The notes under the pieces were generated by a model. That model did no database searches, was not told the origin of the DNA, and saw nothing but the letters and a program-made list of their open reading frames with translations. This document shows, piece after piece, positions 15,418 to 23,407 of a stretch of DNA of 36,986 bases. The stretch lies in the NCBI GenBank assembly GCA_964467785.1, contig CAYXVB010000012.1:1-36986 (forward strand), in the 5' to 3' direction. Position numbers and translations under genes: made by a program. Origin of the DNA: CAYXVB01 sp964467785. Its GTDB lineage: Bacteria > Bdellovibrionota > UBA1018. Numbering within the stretch: the stretch's first letter is position 1; each line of letters starts with the position of its first letter.

Positions 15418-15527
15418 CAAAGGTAACAAAGGTATCCGCTTCCTTTTTGATGCACGCCGCGTCACCGGCGAAGCGAGACCACCCTAATACGGATTTCGTG
15501 ATCCCGTGAGGGCAATCGCGTGGCGAA

Positions 15528-17036
15528 TCACTTCCTCTTGGTCTTGTCTTTGGCGGAGACAAAAAGCAGCCGGATCGGGCTGCCCATGAAGCCCCAGCGC
15601 TCCCGCATCGCATTCACGAAGTGACGTTGCAGCGAGAAGTGGACGCGTCCCGGGTCGTTGACATGGCAGACGAAAGTAGGCGGATGACGTCCTGCCTGAT
15701 GGCAGAGGAAGAACTTGGCGTTCATCGGATTGTGGATGAGCGCCTCCTTGCGAACCCAGGTCGTGAACTCGTGAGTCGGAATTCGCAGGCGCCGTTGATG
15801 GAGAATCTCCTCGATCAAGTCGCCCAGGTTTTTCAGGCCTTGGCGGCGCTTGCCGCTCATGAACATGATCGGCGCGTACTTGAGGAAGCCCATCTTGCCG
15901 CGGATCCGCTCGGCGGCCATTTCCTTGGTGAACTTCGAGCCAACCTGCGTGTCCCATTTGTTCATAGCCAGGATCACCGCGCAGCCAGCCTCTTCGATCA
16001 GCCCGCCGATCTTTTCGTCCTGGTCCGTCAGGCCCTTCTCTCCATCCAGGAGCAGGATGGCGATGTCGGCGCGCTCGAGCGCTTTCTTGGCCTGTACGAC
16101 TGAGAGGACTTCGATGCCTTGCTCGGTCTTACTCTTGCGCCGGATCCCTGCGGTATCCACGATCACATAGGGCTTGCCCGAAAGCTCCACGATCGAGTCC
16201 ACCGCATCCACCGTGGTGCCGGCGATGGGGCTTGCAATCATGCGCTCTTCGCCCAATAGCGCATTGACGAGCGTTGATTTTCCGACGTTGGGGCGGCCCA
16301 CTACTGCAATGCGCGGAACCGACCCTTCGGGGGGCACGTCTCGAAACTTCTCGAAGTTTTCCTCGAGCTCGGTACCTTCGAACGCCTCTAGTCCCTCCAC
16401 ATCCGAATCGTCGATGTCATGGGAGGCGGGGTCGCTGTCATAGTCAGCCGGGGCGCCGTCCGATACTTCAAGCGCTTCTTGAGCTTCTTCGTCCTGCTCC
16501 GTACCCGCCAGAGGAAAAAGGGCCGCGCAAGCGCTGTCCGTAAGATCCTCCACGCCGCGGCCGTGCTCAGCCGAGATCGTCAGCACCTCGTCGAGGTCCA
16601 GCTCGTAGAACTCCGCGCCAAGCGCTTCATGGACTTCGGCGTCGACCTTATTGACCACGCAAAAGACGCGCGCGCGCCCACGTATGCCGCTCTTTTTGAG
16701 CTCGCGCACCAGCTCCTTGTCCCCGTTTTCGAGGCCAGCCCGTGCGTCAAAGAGCGCGATCACGAGGTCTGCCTCCTGTAGGGCGGTTGCGACCTGCTTT
16801 TTGATCTCCTCGGCGAAGCGCTCATGTCCGAGCCCCCCCGTATCAATCAGGCGCACCGAGCGCTCACGCCCCTTGTACCACCACTTGCAGAGGTGCTCGA
16901 TGCGATCTCGGGTCACTCCCGGCTCGTCATGCACCAGCGATTTTCGGAAGCCGACCAGACGATTGAAGAGCGTCGACTTCCCGACGTTTGGGCGGCCGAC
17001 AATCACAACCTGCGGAATTTTGCGGGAAGCGCTCAT
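15528..17036 (-). CDS. der: Ribosome biogenesis GTPase Der (EngA)
   Basis: Double-GTPase required for 50S ribosomal subunit maturation. Two G domains are visible: GRPNVGKS at 14-21 with DTGG (65-68) and NKVD (129-132), and GRPNVGKS at 247-254 with DTAG and NKWD. A KH-like C-terminal domain ends in a basic tail. At 502 aa it is slightly longer than usual because the linker between the G domains (about 178-235) is long and strongly acidic. Its ATG overlaps the era stop in an ATGA, so translation is probably coupled. It is the last gene of the minus-strand run. Confidence 0.97.
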   Translation of the reverse strand: MSASRKIPQVVIVGRPNVGKSTLFNRLVGFRKSLVHDEPGVTRDRIEHLCKWWYKGRERSVRLIDTGGLGHERFAEEIKKQVATALQEADLVIALFDARAGLENGDKELVRELKKSGIRGRARVFCVVNKVDAEVHEALGAEFYELDLDEVLTISAEHGRGVEDLTDSACAALFPLAGTEQDEEAQEALEVSDGAPADYDSDPASHDIDDSDVEGLEAFEGTELEENFEKFRDVPPEGSVPRIAVVGRPNVGKSTLVNALLGEERMIASPIAGTTVDAVDSIVELSGKPYVIVDTAGIRRKSKTEQGIEVLSVVQAKKALERADIAILLLDGEKGLTDQDEKIGGLIEEAGCAVILAMNKWDTQVGSKFTKEMAAERIRGKMGFLKYAPIMFMSGKRRQGLKNLGDLIEEILHQRRLRIPTHEFTTWVRKEALIHNPMNAKFFLCHQAGRHPPTFVCHVNDPGRVHFSLQRHFVNAMRERWGFMGSPIRLLFVSAKDKTKRK

Positions 17037-18016
17037 TTGCGGCCCCCGTGCGGGCGCTTGCCTTTTTTGCCCGTATCACGGCTCTCGGGTAGCGCGTAGC
17101 CCATGCGCTTCAAAGCCTCGGCGTCCTTCGACCAGTCCTTCAATACATTCACCCGAAGCCCCAGGAAAACCTGTGAACCCACGAATGCCTCGATCTCCCG
17201 CCGGGCCGCCTGGCCGATCTCCTTGATCTTGGAGCCGCCCTTGCCGATAACCATGCCTTTCTGAGAGTCCCGCTCGACATGGATGATCGCCTCGATGCGG
17301 GGAATCTCGCCCGGCGCGCGCGGATCCTGATATCTTTCGATCTCGACGGCGCAGGAGTACGGAACCTCCTCCCCGAGATGCATGAGGAGCTGTTGGCGGA
17401 TCTTTTCAGCGACAAAGTACCGGACCGGGCGATCGGAGATCTGATCTGGGTCCGGGTAATACATCGGCCCTTCCGGAATTTCCTTCCAGGTCTCGGCGAG
17501 CAGCTCGTCCACTCCTTCGCCATACCGTCCCGAAAGCTTGAGGACGCGGACATCCGTGATGCCGATTTTATCAAGCTCCGCCTTCATTCCCGCTTCCAAG
17601 GCCGCGAAATGCTCGACGAAGTCCGGTCGCTTCACCACGTCCGTCTTATTGAGGAGCACGAATACCTTGAGGCCCTTACCGGCCTTTTCGAGGATCTCCA
17701 GGACTGCTTTCTCGTGCTCGACCGCGGAAGAGGGGTCCACAAGGTACCACACGACATTCGGGGCCTCGAGGGCGCCGCGCGCCTCCTCCACCATGAACTG
17801 GTTGATGCCGCCCTCTTTGGCCCGATGAATGCCGGGCGTGTCGATGAAGACGATCTGTCCCTTGTCCTCTTCGGTCAAGATACCCAGCACGCGCTCGCGC
17901 GTCGTCTGAGCCTTGGGCGTGACGATCGAGACCTTGGAACCGAGTACTCGGTTCAGCAGCGTGCTTTTGCCCGCGTTGGGGCGCCCGATGATGGCGACAA
18001 AGCCGGAATGGGTCAT
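17033..18016 (-). CDS. era: GTPase Era
   Basis: GTPase that binds 16S rRNA and the 30S subunit during assembly. The G1 motif is GRPNAGKS (11-18), G3 is DTPG (59-62), G4 is NKTD (123-126), and the KH domain has GKGGSKIKEIG (258-268). The 327 aa include a short basic tail (GKKGKRPHGGRK) beyond the usual end. It follows rnc by 33 nt and overlaps der by 4 nt. The rnc-era pairing is widely conserved. Confidence 0.97.
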   Translation of the reverse strand: MTHSGFVAIIGRPNAGKSTLLNRVLGSKVSIVTPKAQTTRERVLGILTEEDKGQIVFIDTPGIHRAKEGGINQFMVEEARGALEAPNVVWYLVDPSSAVEHEKAVLEILEKAGKGLKVFVLLNKTDVVKRPDFVEHFAALEAGMKAELDKIGITDVRVLKLSGRYGEGVDELLAETWKEIPEGPMYYPDPDQISDRPVRYFVAEKIRQQLLMHLGEEVPYSCAVEIERYQDPRAPGEIPRIEAIIHVERDSQKGMVIGKGGSKIKEIGQAARREIEAFVGSQVFLGLRVNVLKDWSKDAEALKRMGYALPESRDTGKKGKRPHGGRK

Positions 18017-18049
18017 AAAAGGGGGACTTCCTGGATCTTTCCTAAACGT

Positions 18050-18742
18050 TTACTCGAGGCTCTGAATCGCGGTCCGCGCGGCATTCTGCTCGGCTTCCTT
18101 TTTCGAGGAACCCGAGGCGGCCGCCATCGCCTTGCCGTTCATACGCACTTCGACCTCAAAGGTCTTGGCATGGTCCGGCCCGTTGGAGCCGATGAGGTGG
18201 TACGAAGGCGTGACCTTCCAGCGGGCCTGGACGATTTCCTGGAGCTGGGTCTTGTGGTCGTAAAACGAGACCAATTCACGCTCTTCAGCGAACAGGGGCG
18301 CGAAAAGGTGGCGAACCACGGGATACACGGCATTAAAGCCCCCGTCGAGGTAAATCGCGGCGATCAGCGCCTCAAAGGCGCTCGAGAGGATCGACGGCTT
18401 TTCCTGCCCGTTGGTCTGGGCCTCGCCTTTGCCCAATCGGATGCAGTCATGCAGCCGGATGCTTTTGGCGACCAGGGCGAGCGTCTTTTCGTTCACCACG
18501 GCCGCTCGCATTTTGGAGAGTTGGCCTTCGTTGGCGTTCGGAAAGGCTTCGAGAAGGATGTCAGAGACAATGACGTCGAGGATGGCGTCGCCTAAAAACT
18601 CGAGTCGTTCGTTATCGCGTTGAGCGATCGACTTTTCGTGCAGGAACTCATGGCCAAACGACGTGTGCGTCATGGCTTGGAGCAAAATGCCCCGGTCACC
18701 AAACGTGTACCCTAGTCGTTCCTGCAATCGTTGAAAAATCAT
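18050..18742 (-). CDS. rnc: Ribonuclease III
   Basis: Double-strand-specific endoribonuclease that processes rRNA precursors. The signature ERLEFLGDA is at 45-53 with Asp56 following, and the second acidic site is in SSAFEALIAAIYLDGG. A double-stranded RNA-binding domain fills the C-terminal 75 residues (QLQEIVQARWKVTPSY to AARTAIQSLE). The length of 230 aa is typical. A 155-nt gap separates it from the mtaB-like gene upstream, and a possible promoter lies there, so rnc-era-der may be an independent unit. Confidence 0.97.
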   Translation of the reverse strand: MIFQRLQERLGYTFGDRGILLQAMTHTSFGHEFLHEKSIAQRDNERLEFLGDAILDVIVSDILLEAFPNANEGQLSKMRAAVVNEKTLALVAKSIRLHDCIRLGKGEAQTNGQEKPSILSSAFEALIAAIYLDGGFNAVYPVVRHLFAPLFAEERELVSFYDHKTQLQEIVQARWKVTPSYHLIGSNGPDHAKTFEVEVRMNGKAMAAASGSSKKEAEQNAARTAIQSLE

Positions 18743-18802
18743 GCCTATTGCCGCTCTGCTTCAAATCTCACTTCAAACATCCACTTGAAAGGCGAAACAA
18801 GG

Positions 18803-18829
18803 GTTACAATATCAGTCAACCATTGTCAA
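18803..18829 (-). promoter_or_regulatory. Candidate promoter of rnc-era-der
   Basis: On the minus strand a perfect TTGACA (18829-18824) is followed 15 nt later by TGTAAC (18808-18803), about 60 nt upstream of the rnc start. The spacing is short of the 17-nt optimum, so this is tentative. Confidence 0.35.
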
Positions 18830-18897
18830 GATCAGGTCCAGAACCATTCCCGATAAAATCGCCCATTTCTCAATGAGTTACAGACCGTAGCCCTTCA

Positions 18898-20412
18898 CTA
18901 TTCAAGCTCCGCTTCAATCCAGGCCTCGCCGCTTGCCGAATCACTCTCGACTCGCACTGGCCGAGCCGTGAAAAGCTCGTTGCGGAGAGACTCCCCTGGG
19001 AGGCCTTTGACGCGGACACGGAGATAGCCTGGAGTGTAGCCAAAAGTTCCGGAGCTGGAATAAACCTCGCCTAGGATATGCGAAATCAAAAAACCTTGGC
19101 GCTGATAGGCCTCGCATAGGCTCTGAGCATGATGTCTCGCCCTTTCCAGACTCAACGCCTGGAGTTTTCGCGCTCGTTCCACGCGCACTGACTGCGGCAC
19201 TGCGCCGGGCAACCGAGTCGCTGGTGTGCCAACCCGCTCGCTGTACGGAAAGACGTGCAAGCGCGTCCAGGGCAGCTCCCGAAGGCGCTCCAGGCCCCAT
19301 TCGAACTCCGTATCGCTTTCACCCGGAAAGCCGGTAATCACGTCCATCCCAACATAAACCGGCTCTTGGCCCGAAGCATTCGAAGCCGGCCGAATCGCCG
19401 CAATTCGCTCCAGGCATCGCTTGACCTCGTCGTAGGAGTAGCGCCTCTTCATCAGGCGCAGGATGCGCGAGTGCGGGCTCTGTAGCGAAACATGGAAATG
19501 CGGGCAAAAACGCGGCTCCCGCTCCATGAGTTCGATCAGTCCGGGGGTCAGGACCTCGGACGGATCGAGCGAGCTCATGCGCAGACGTTCCAGTCGGGTT
19601 TCGGCAAAGATCCGCTCCAATAGCTCGACCAGCGCAGGCTTTCCTCCCGGCGCCGACGCTTCCAGATCCGAGCCGTAGTCGCCAATGTTCGTCCCCGTCA
19701 GCACAACCTCGCGCACACCGGCTGAGACAAGTTCCCGCACCTGCTCCACCAGTTCGCCCGGCCTCAAGCTTCGGCTTGGTCCGCGACCATACGGAATCAC
19801 GCAATACGTGCAGAAGGAGTTGCATCCATCTTGGATCTTGATGAAAGCGCGCGTCGTGCGCGTCTGGCGCATCTCGGCTCCGACCGCCGATCCCGAGGCG
19901 GTCCACTCAGCCCGATCTGGAAGCGACCACTCCCGATCCATCGGGTGGCGCGAGCGCATCTCTTCGTAGCCACTGGCGCGTCCAAGGATCTCTCCCGCGC
20001 TCTGCTCGGATGGCGCGAGCTCAGTCTCAGACTCCAGGCGCTTTAGGATCAATTCCACGAGTGCAGGCTTGTCGCGGTTGCCGATGACGTAATGAATTCC
20101 CTTGGAAGAGGCCAAGCGCTCGGGATCCACCTCGGCCGAGCAACCCGTCACGACCACCCGGGCCGAGGGATTGTCGCGCGAGAGACGCGCGGCCAGCTTA
20201 CGGCTCTGCCTGTCGGCTTCGTCGGTCACGGTGCAGCTGTTGACGATGCACAGGTCCGCCACGCCGGCAAAGGCCTCGGGCGCGGGGATCCAGCCCCGAC
20301 GCTGTAGCTCGGCCTCGATCCTCTGGCTGTCATGAAGATTGGCTTTGCAGCCCAAGGTGCGCACGAGATAGGAGCCGGTTCTCATTTTCGGGTCGCTGGA
20401 AATCAAACTCAT
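18898..20412 (-). CDS. mtaB: MtaB-like tRNA t6A37 methylthiotransferase (radical SAM)
   Basis: The enzyme adds a methylthio group to t6A37 of ANN-decoding tRNAs, giving ms2t6A. The N-terminal UPF0004 domain has its three cluster cysteines (Cys22 in TLGCKAN, Cys55 or Cys60 in CIVNSC, Cys91 in VTGCSAE). The radical SAM motif is CNSFCTYC (Cys197, 201, 204). A TRAM-like C-terminus follows. The TLGCKxN opening is the MtaB branch rather than MiaB or RimO. A stretch between the two domains (about 125-185) is longer than usual. It follows the MnmA-like gene by 18 nt. The substrate t6A depends on TsaE, encoded at 25544-26032. Confidence 0.88.
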   Translation of the reverse strand: MSLISSDPKMRTGSYLVRTLGCKANLHDSQRIEAELQRRGWIPAPEAFAGVADLCIVNSCTVTDEADRQSRKLAARLSRDNPSARVVVTGCSAEVDPERLASSKGIHYVIGNRDKPALVELILKRLESETELAPSEQSAGEILGRASGYEEMRSRHPMDREWSLPDRAEWTASGSAVGAEMRQTRTTRAFIKIQDGCNSFCTYCVIPYGRGPSRSLRPGELVEQVRELVSAGVREVVLTGTNIGDYGSDLEASAPGGKPALVELLERIFAETRLERLRMSSLDPSEVLTPGLIELMEREPRFCPHFHVSLQSPHSRILRLMKRRYSYDEVKRCLERIAAIRPASNASGQEPVYVGMDVITGFPGESDTEFEWGLERLRELPWTRLHVFPYSERVGTPATRLPGAVPQSVRVERARKLQALSLERARHHAQSLCEAYQRQGFLISHILGEVYSSSGTFGYTPGYLRVRVKGLPGESLRNELFTARPVRVESDSASGEAWIEAELE

Positions 20413-20430
20413 TTCAATTCACCGCTTGGA

Positions 20431-21540
20431 TCATGCGAACGTCCGTTCGATAATCGCGCCTCCCAGGACTTCGTTGTCTTCATAAAACACGATCGCCCGG
20501 CCCGATTGCGGGGCGCGCACCGGGCGCCCAAGCTTCACCCGTATCACGCCCGCCTCGAAGTGCGTGACCTGGCAGGGCACGGGCTCGCTTTGCGGGCCGA
20601 AGCTGGCCTGGCAGGCCAGGCCTTTCATTCCGATGACGGGACGGATCCAGCGCGACTGCCGGGCCAGGATCTCCTGTCGCAATAGCTGCGCTTCGGCTCC
20701 CACGATCACCGCGTTGGACTGCGGCTCGACGCCGACGACATAAAGATTAGACTGCTCGCTGCCCGGTTTAGCTTCGAGGTACAGGTCGCCTTCGCTGAAG
20801 GCAAAAAGTCCCGGGTGATCGCCCATCAGGCTACCGTCGACGGAGCGTACAGGGCCACGCGCACGAAAATGGGCCGGAACACGCGTTTCGATGATCCGGG
20901 TTGCCGTATCGCCCCCTTCAAAACATGCTCCCAAATGGCCTATGGCCTCGGAGGGTGACGCATTCAATTCGAACTGGATGGCGAGCTTACGAACCATCGC
21001 CGAAGGAATGCCTCCGATAGGCAGGAGCAGGCGCGAAACGATTTCCGGCGAGACACCATAAAGCCAAAAGCTCTGATCATTTCCGCGCTCCAGCGCACGA
21101 TACAGGCGGCCGCGCCCGCTCGCCGGATCGAGCGCCGCGCTCGCTCGATGTCCCGTGGCGATCATCGTGCAACGGCTCGCATGAGCCACGCGAATCAGAG
21201 CCGGAAACAACACTTCGCGCATGCAGTCGGCACAAGCGGACGAGCGCATCGCCTGGATCCGCGCATGCACGAACGAATCGATCACCTTTGCTTCAAATTC
21301 CTCGGCCACGTCCTCGACATGGATGGGGATTTCAAGCTTACGCGCCATTTCTCGGGCGGCCTCCTCGCCGGCGTCCGAGGCGCAGACGCGCGGTATGCGA
21401 CTGTCATGAGTCCGCAGGTACACGCCCAAGATGTCATAGCCCTCGCTCTTGAGCAGGGCCGCGGCCACGGCGCTCGAGACGCCTCCGCTCAGAGCGACCG
21501 CAATCCGGGTCTTTTTCTCGTTAGCCGCTGCCACGCTCAT
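20431..21540 (-). CDS. MnmA-like tRNA 2-thiouridylase, divergent
   Basis: MnmA uses ATP and a sulfur relay to make 2-thiouridine at U34 of Lys, Glu and Gln tRNAs. The overall 369-aa layout matches: PP-loop SGGVSSAVA (18-26), DQSFWL (155-160), the catalytic cysteine pair at Cys106 and Cys206 (ACADC and GACFEG), and the C-terminal GGAIIE. Several hallmarks are changed: the PP-loop aspartate is Ser22 (usual SGGVDSS), the usual TPNP before the first cysteine is absent, and the GQRKG loop is replaced. A cysteine desulfurase lies just upstream, which supports a sulfur-transfer role. It could be a divergent MnmA or a paralogue with another task. Confidence 0.75.
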   Translation of the reverse strand: MSVAAANEKKTRIAVALSGGVSSAVAAALLKSEGYDILGVYLRTHDSRIPRVCASDAGEEAAREMARKLEIPIHVEDVAEEFEAKVIDSFVHARIQAMRSSACADCMREVLFPALIRVAHASRCTMIATGHRASAALDPASGRGRLYRALERGNDQSFWLYGVSPEIVSRLLLPIGGIPSAMVRKLAIQFELNASPSEAIGHLGACFEGGDTATRIIETRVPAHFRARGPVRSVDGSLMGDHPGLFAFSEGDLYLEAKPGSEQSNLYVVGVEPQSNAVIVGAEAQLLRQEILARQSRWIRPVIGMKGLACQASFGPQSEPVPCQVTHFEAGVIRVKLGRPVRAPQSGRAIVFYEDNEVLGGAIIERTFA

Positions 21541-21576
21541 GAAGCCGTTCTCCGCTCGTTCATTGTGGGAATCTGG

Positions 21577-22755
21577 TCAGGTCTTGACGCTCAGTCGGGC
21601 GACTACGCGCGCCAAGGCCCCGACAAAGGCCTCCAACTCGGCGACGCCCAGTCCCGGATGAAGCGAGATCCGAAGCCTGCTTTTCGAACGCCGCTCATCC
21701 ACTCCCATTGCCTGCAAAACACGCGAAGGTCCTTGTACCCCACTTGAACAGGCGGAGCCAGCGCTGACCGCAAAGCCCTCGAGGTCGAGGTTCATCAACA
21801 GTGCCTCTGAGGGAATCTCTCCAAAGCCAATGAGGGAAGTATTGGCGACTCTAGGCGCTCCCGCTCCATAGAGGATCGCTCCTGGAATACGCTCCAGAAC
21901 TAAGCGCTCGAGTTGATCTCGAAGGGGCCCGACCTCGCGCGCATAACGCTGTGGATCCACATCCAGGCTGGCCGCGCCCAGGCTCGCTATACCCAGGAAG
22001 TTCTCAGTCCCCCCGCGACGCCCCCCTTCTTGCGTCCCAGGAAAAAGGCGGCCCCCGCGTCCCTGCGTCACGCCCGGACGCGTCCAAAGAAATCCCGTGC
22101 CAGACAACGCGCCGATCTTGTGCCCGGAAAAGGAGAGAAAATCCGCGCCCGTTTCGTGCACCCGGATGGGCAACTTGCCCCAAGCTTGTGCGGCGTCCAA
22201 GTGGAGCCTCACCTGATTGCGGCCCTTCTCGCGGAGGATTCGCGCCAATTCGGCGATATCCGTAACGACGCCCGTCTCGTTATGGACCCAGATCGCGCTC
22301 ACCAGACGGGTTTCCGGTCGAAGAAGACTTTCGAGTTCCTCAAGCTTCGGGCGGCCTTCGGCATCCAGCGCCACTCGGCTCACGCTGCCTCCGCGGGCCT
22401 CCAGCCAGCCCGTCATGCTATCAACAGCATCGTGTTCGGCAGCTGTCAGGATCCAGTGCGGTTTTTCGCCGATCTCGAGCGCGCTCTCCAGGACTGAGCG
22501 GATAGCCGCCTGGCACGACTCGGTACCGGACGATGTAAATTGGATCTGAGTGGGGTCTGCGGAAATCGTGCGAGCGACTTGGTCACGGGCGTCGCGAAGG
22601 ATGGCCTTGGTCTTTCGGCCGAAAGAATGCGTACTGGAAGGATTTCCCGTCAACCGCTGAGGGTCTGACAGAAAAGACAGAAGCGCCTCGATCACCCGTG
22701 GGGACGGAGGCGCTCCTGCATTGAAATCAAGATAAGTCGCGACCCTTGCCGACAT
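21577..22755 (-). CDS. Cysteine desulfurase (IscS/NifS family)
   Basis: PLP enzyme that takes sulfur from cysteine as a persulfide for Fe-S clusters and tRNA thiolation. Numbered from the ATG at 22755: YLDFNAGAP at the start, substrate-contact NPSSTH, His108 in AAEHDAV, Asp187 in HLDAAQ, PLP lysine Lys213 in SGHK, and the mobile active-site cysteine Cys336 in SAGSACSSG. That short SACSSG loop is of class I type. The usual second-position Asn of YLDNNAT is Phe. The frame opens at 22791, but the later ATG starts right before the conserved strand; it overlaps the Rrf2 gene by 29 nt. The likely sulfur acceptor is the MnmA-like protein next door. Confidence 0.92.
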   Translation of the reverse strand: MSARVATYLDFNAGAPPSPRVIEALLSFLSDPQRLTGNPSSTHSFGRKTKAILRDARDQVARTISADPTQIQFTSSGTESCQAAIRSVLESALEIGEKPHWILTAAEHDAVDSMTGWLEARGGSVSRVALDAEGRPKLEELESLLRPETRLVSAIWVHNETGVVTDIAELARILREKGRNQVRLHLDAAQAWGKLPIRVHETGADFLSFSGHKIGALSGTGFLWTRPGVTQGRGGRLFPGTQEGGRRGGTENFLGIASLGAASLDVDPQRYAREVGPLRDQLERLVLERIPGAILYGAGAPRVANTSLIGFGEIPSEALLMNLDLEGFAVSAGSACSSGVQGPSRVLQAMGVDERRSKSRLRISLHPGLGVAELEAFVGALARVVARLSVKT

Positions 22756-23236
22756 TGGCCGACTGGGCGGGGATCTGGAAACCGACGTCAAGCGCTTGGG
22801 CCGACTTCGGAAGTTCCTGGGTTCCGCGAGCCTTGCGGATCAGGTCACCCACGGAGGTCGTGGTCAGGTATTCCTGCATGATCAAGCCGAGGTTCTCAAA
22901 ATAGCTCTTGGTGAGCACGAACTCGACGGTATCGCTCTTGATGTCGCCGGTACCGATCAGATCCCGGGCTGGATTGATATTCTCACCCACGCTGACGAGC
23001 ACGTCCTTGATCGAAATTTCATCCATCGTGCGCGAAAGCACGTAACCGCCACCAGGGCCGCGAACGCTCTTCACGACCGAGCCTTTGCGAAGGCGGCGGA
23101 AAAGCTGTTCCAGATAATGCAGCGAAATCTTCTGACGTTCAGAGATCTCCTGCAGACGGACCGGGCGCCCATTCGAATTGAAAGTCAGATCGAGAATCGC
23201 GCGGACCGCGTATCTTCCTTTTGAAGTCAAACGCAT
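22727..23236 (-). CDS. Rrf2-family transcriptional regulator lacking cluster cysteines
   Basis: A 169-aa regulator with the Rrf2 opening MRLTSKGRYAVRAILDL, a winged helix (LQEISERQKISLHYLEQLFRRLRKGSVVKSVRGPGGGY in sections) and the LIRKARG-like end of the effector region. IscR-type members ligate a [2Fe-2S] cluster with three cysteines near residues 92-104; this protein has no cysteine anywhere. It heads the operon with cysteine desulfurase, as IscR does. A strong ribosome site (AGGGAGA) precedes the ATG. A TTGACG element lies at 23303-23298, and ACTAA/TTAGT half-sites nearby could be an operator, both tentative. Confidence 0.92.
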   Translation of the reverse strand: MRLTSKGRYAVRAILDLTFNSNGRPVRLQEISERQKISLHYLEQLFRRLRKGSVVKSVRGPGGGYVLSRTMDEISIKDVLVSVGENINPARDLIGTGDIKSDTVEFVLTKSYFENLGLIMQEYLTTTSVGDLIRKARGTQELPKSAQALDVGFQIPAQSANVGKGRDLS

Positions 23237-23407
23237 GTTCTATCTCCCTTTCCCTCTCACCATTCCTATGATTGGGCGTATCATGCCCTATCTACTCCGT
23301 CAACTAATATATCCAAACTTTTTAGTCGCTTTTTATGCCAATGCTAATGTCGCACGGAGCTGGCATTTGATCCTATTCCGTTGAATACTAGGAGCAAGGT
23401 CTTTTTT

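Noticed and set aside
15413..15431. Duplicated ggtaacaaa at the end of the second barrel gene
   Set aside because: Only two 9-bp copies across a stop codon; a small slippage event without visible consequence.
17279..18595. 438-codon + strand open frame
   Set aside because: Antisense to era and rnc; it spans two real genes and the gap between them, which a genuine gene would be unlikely to do.
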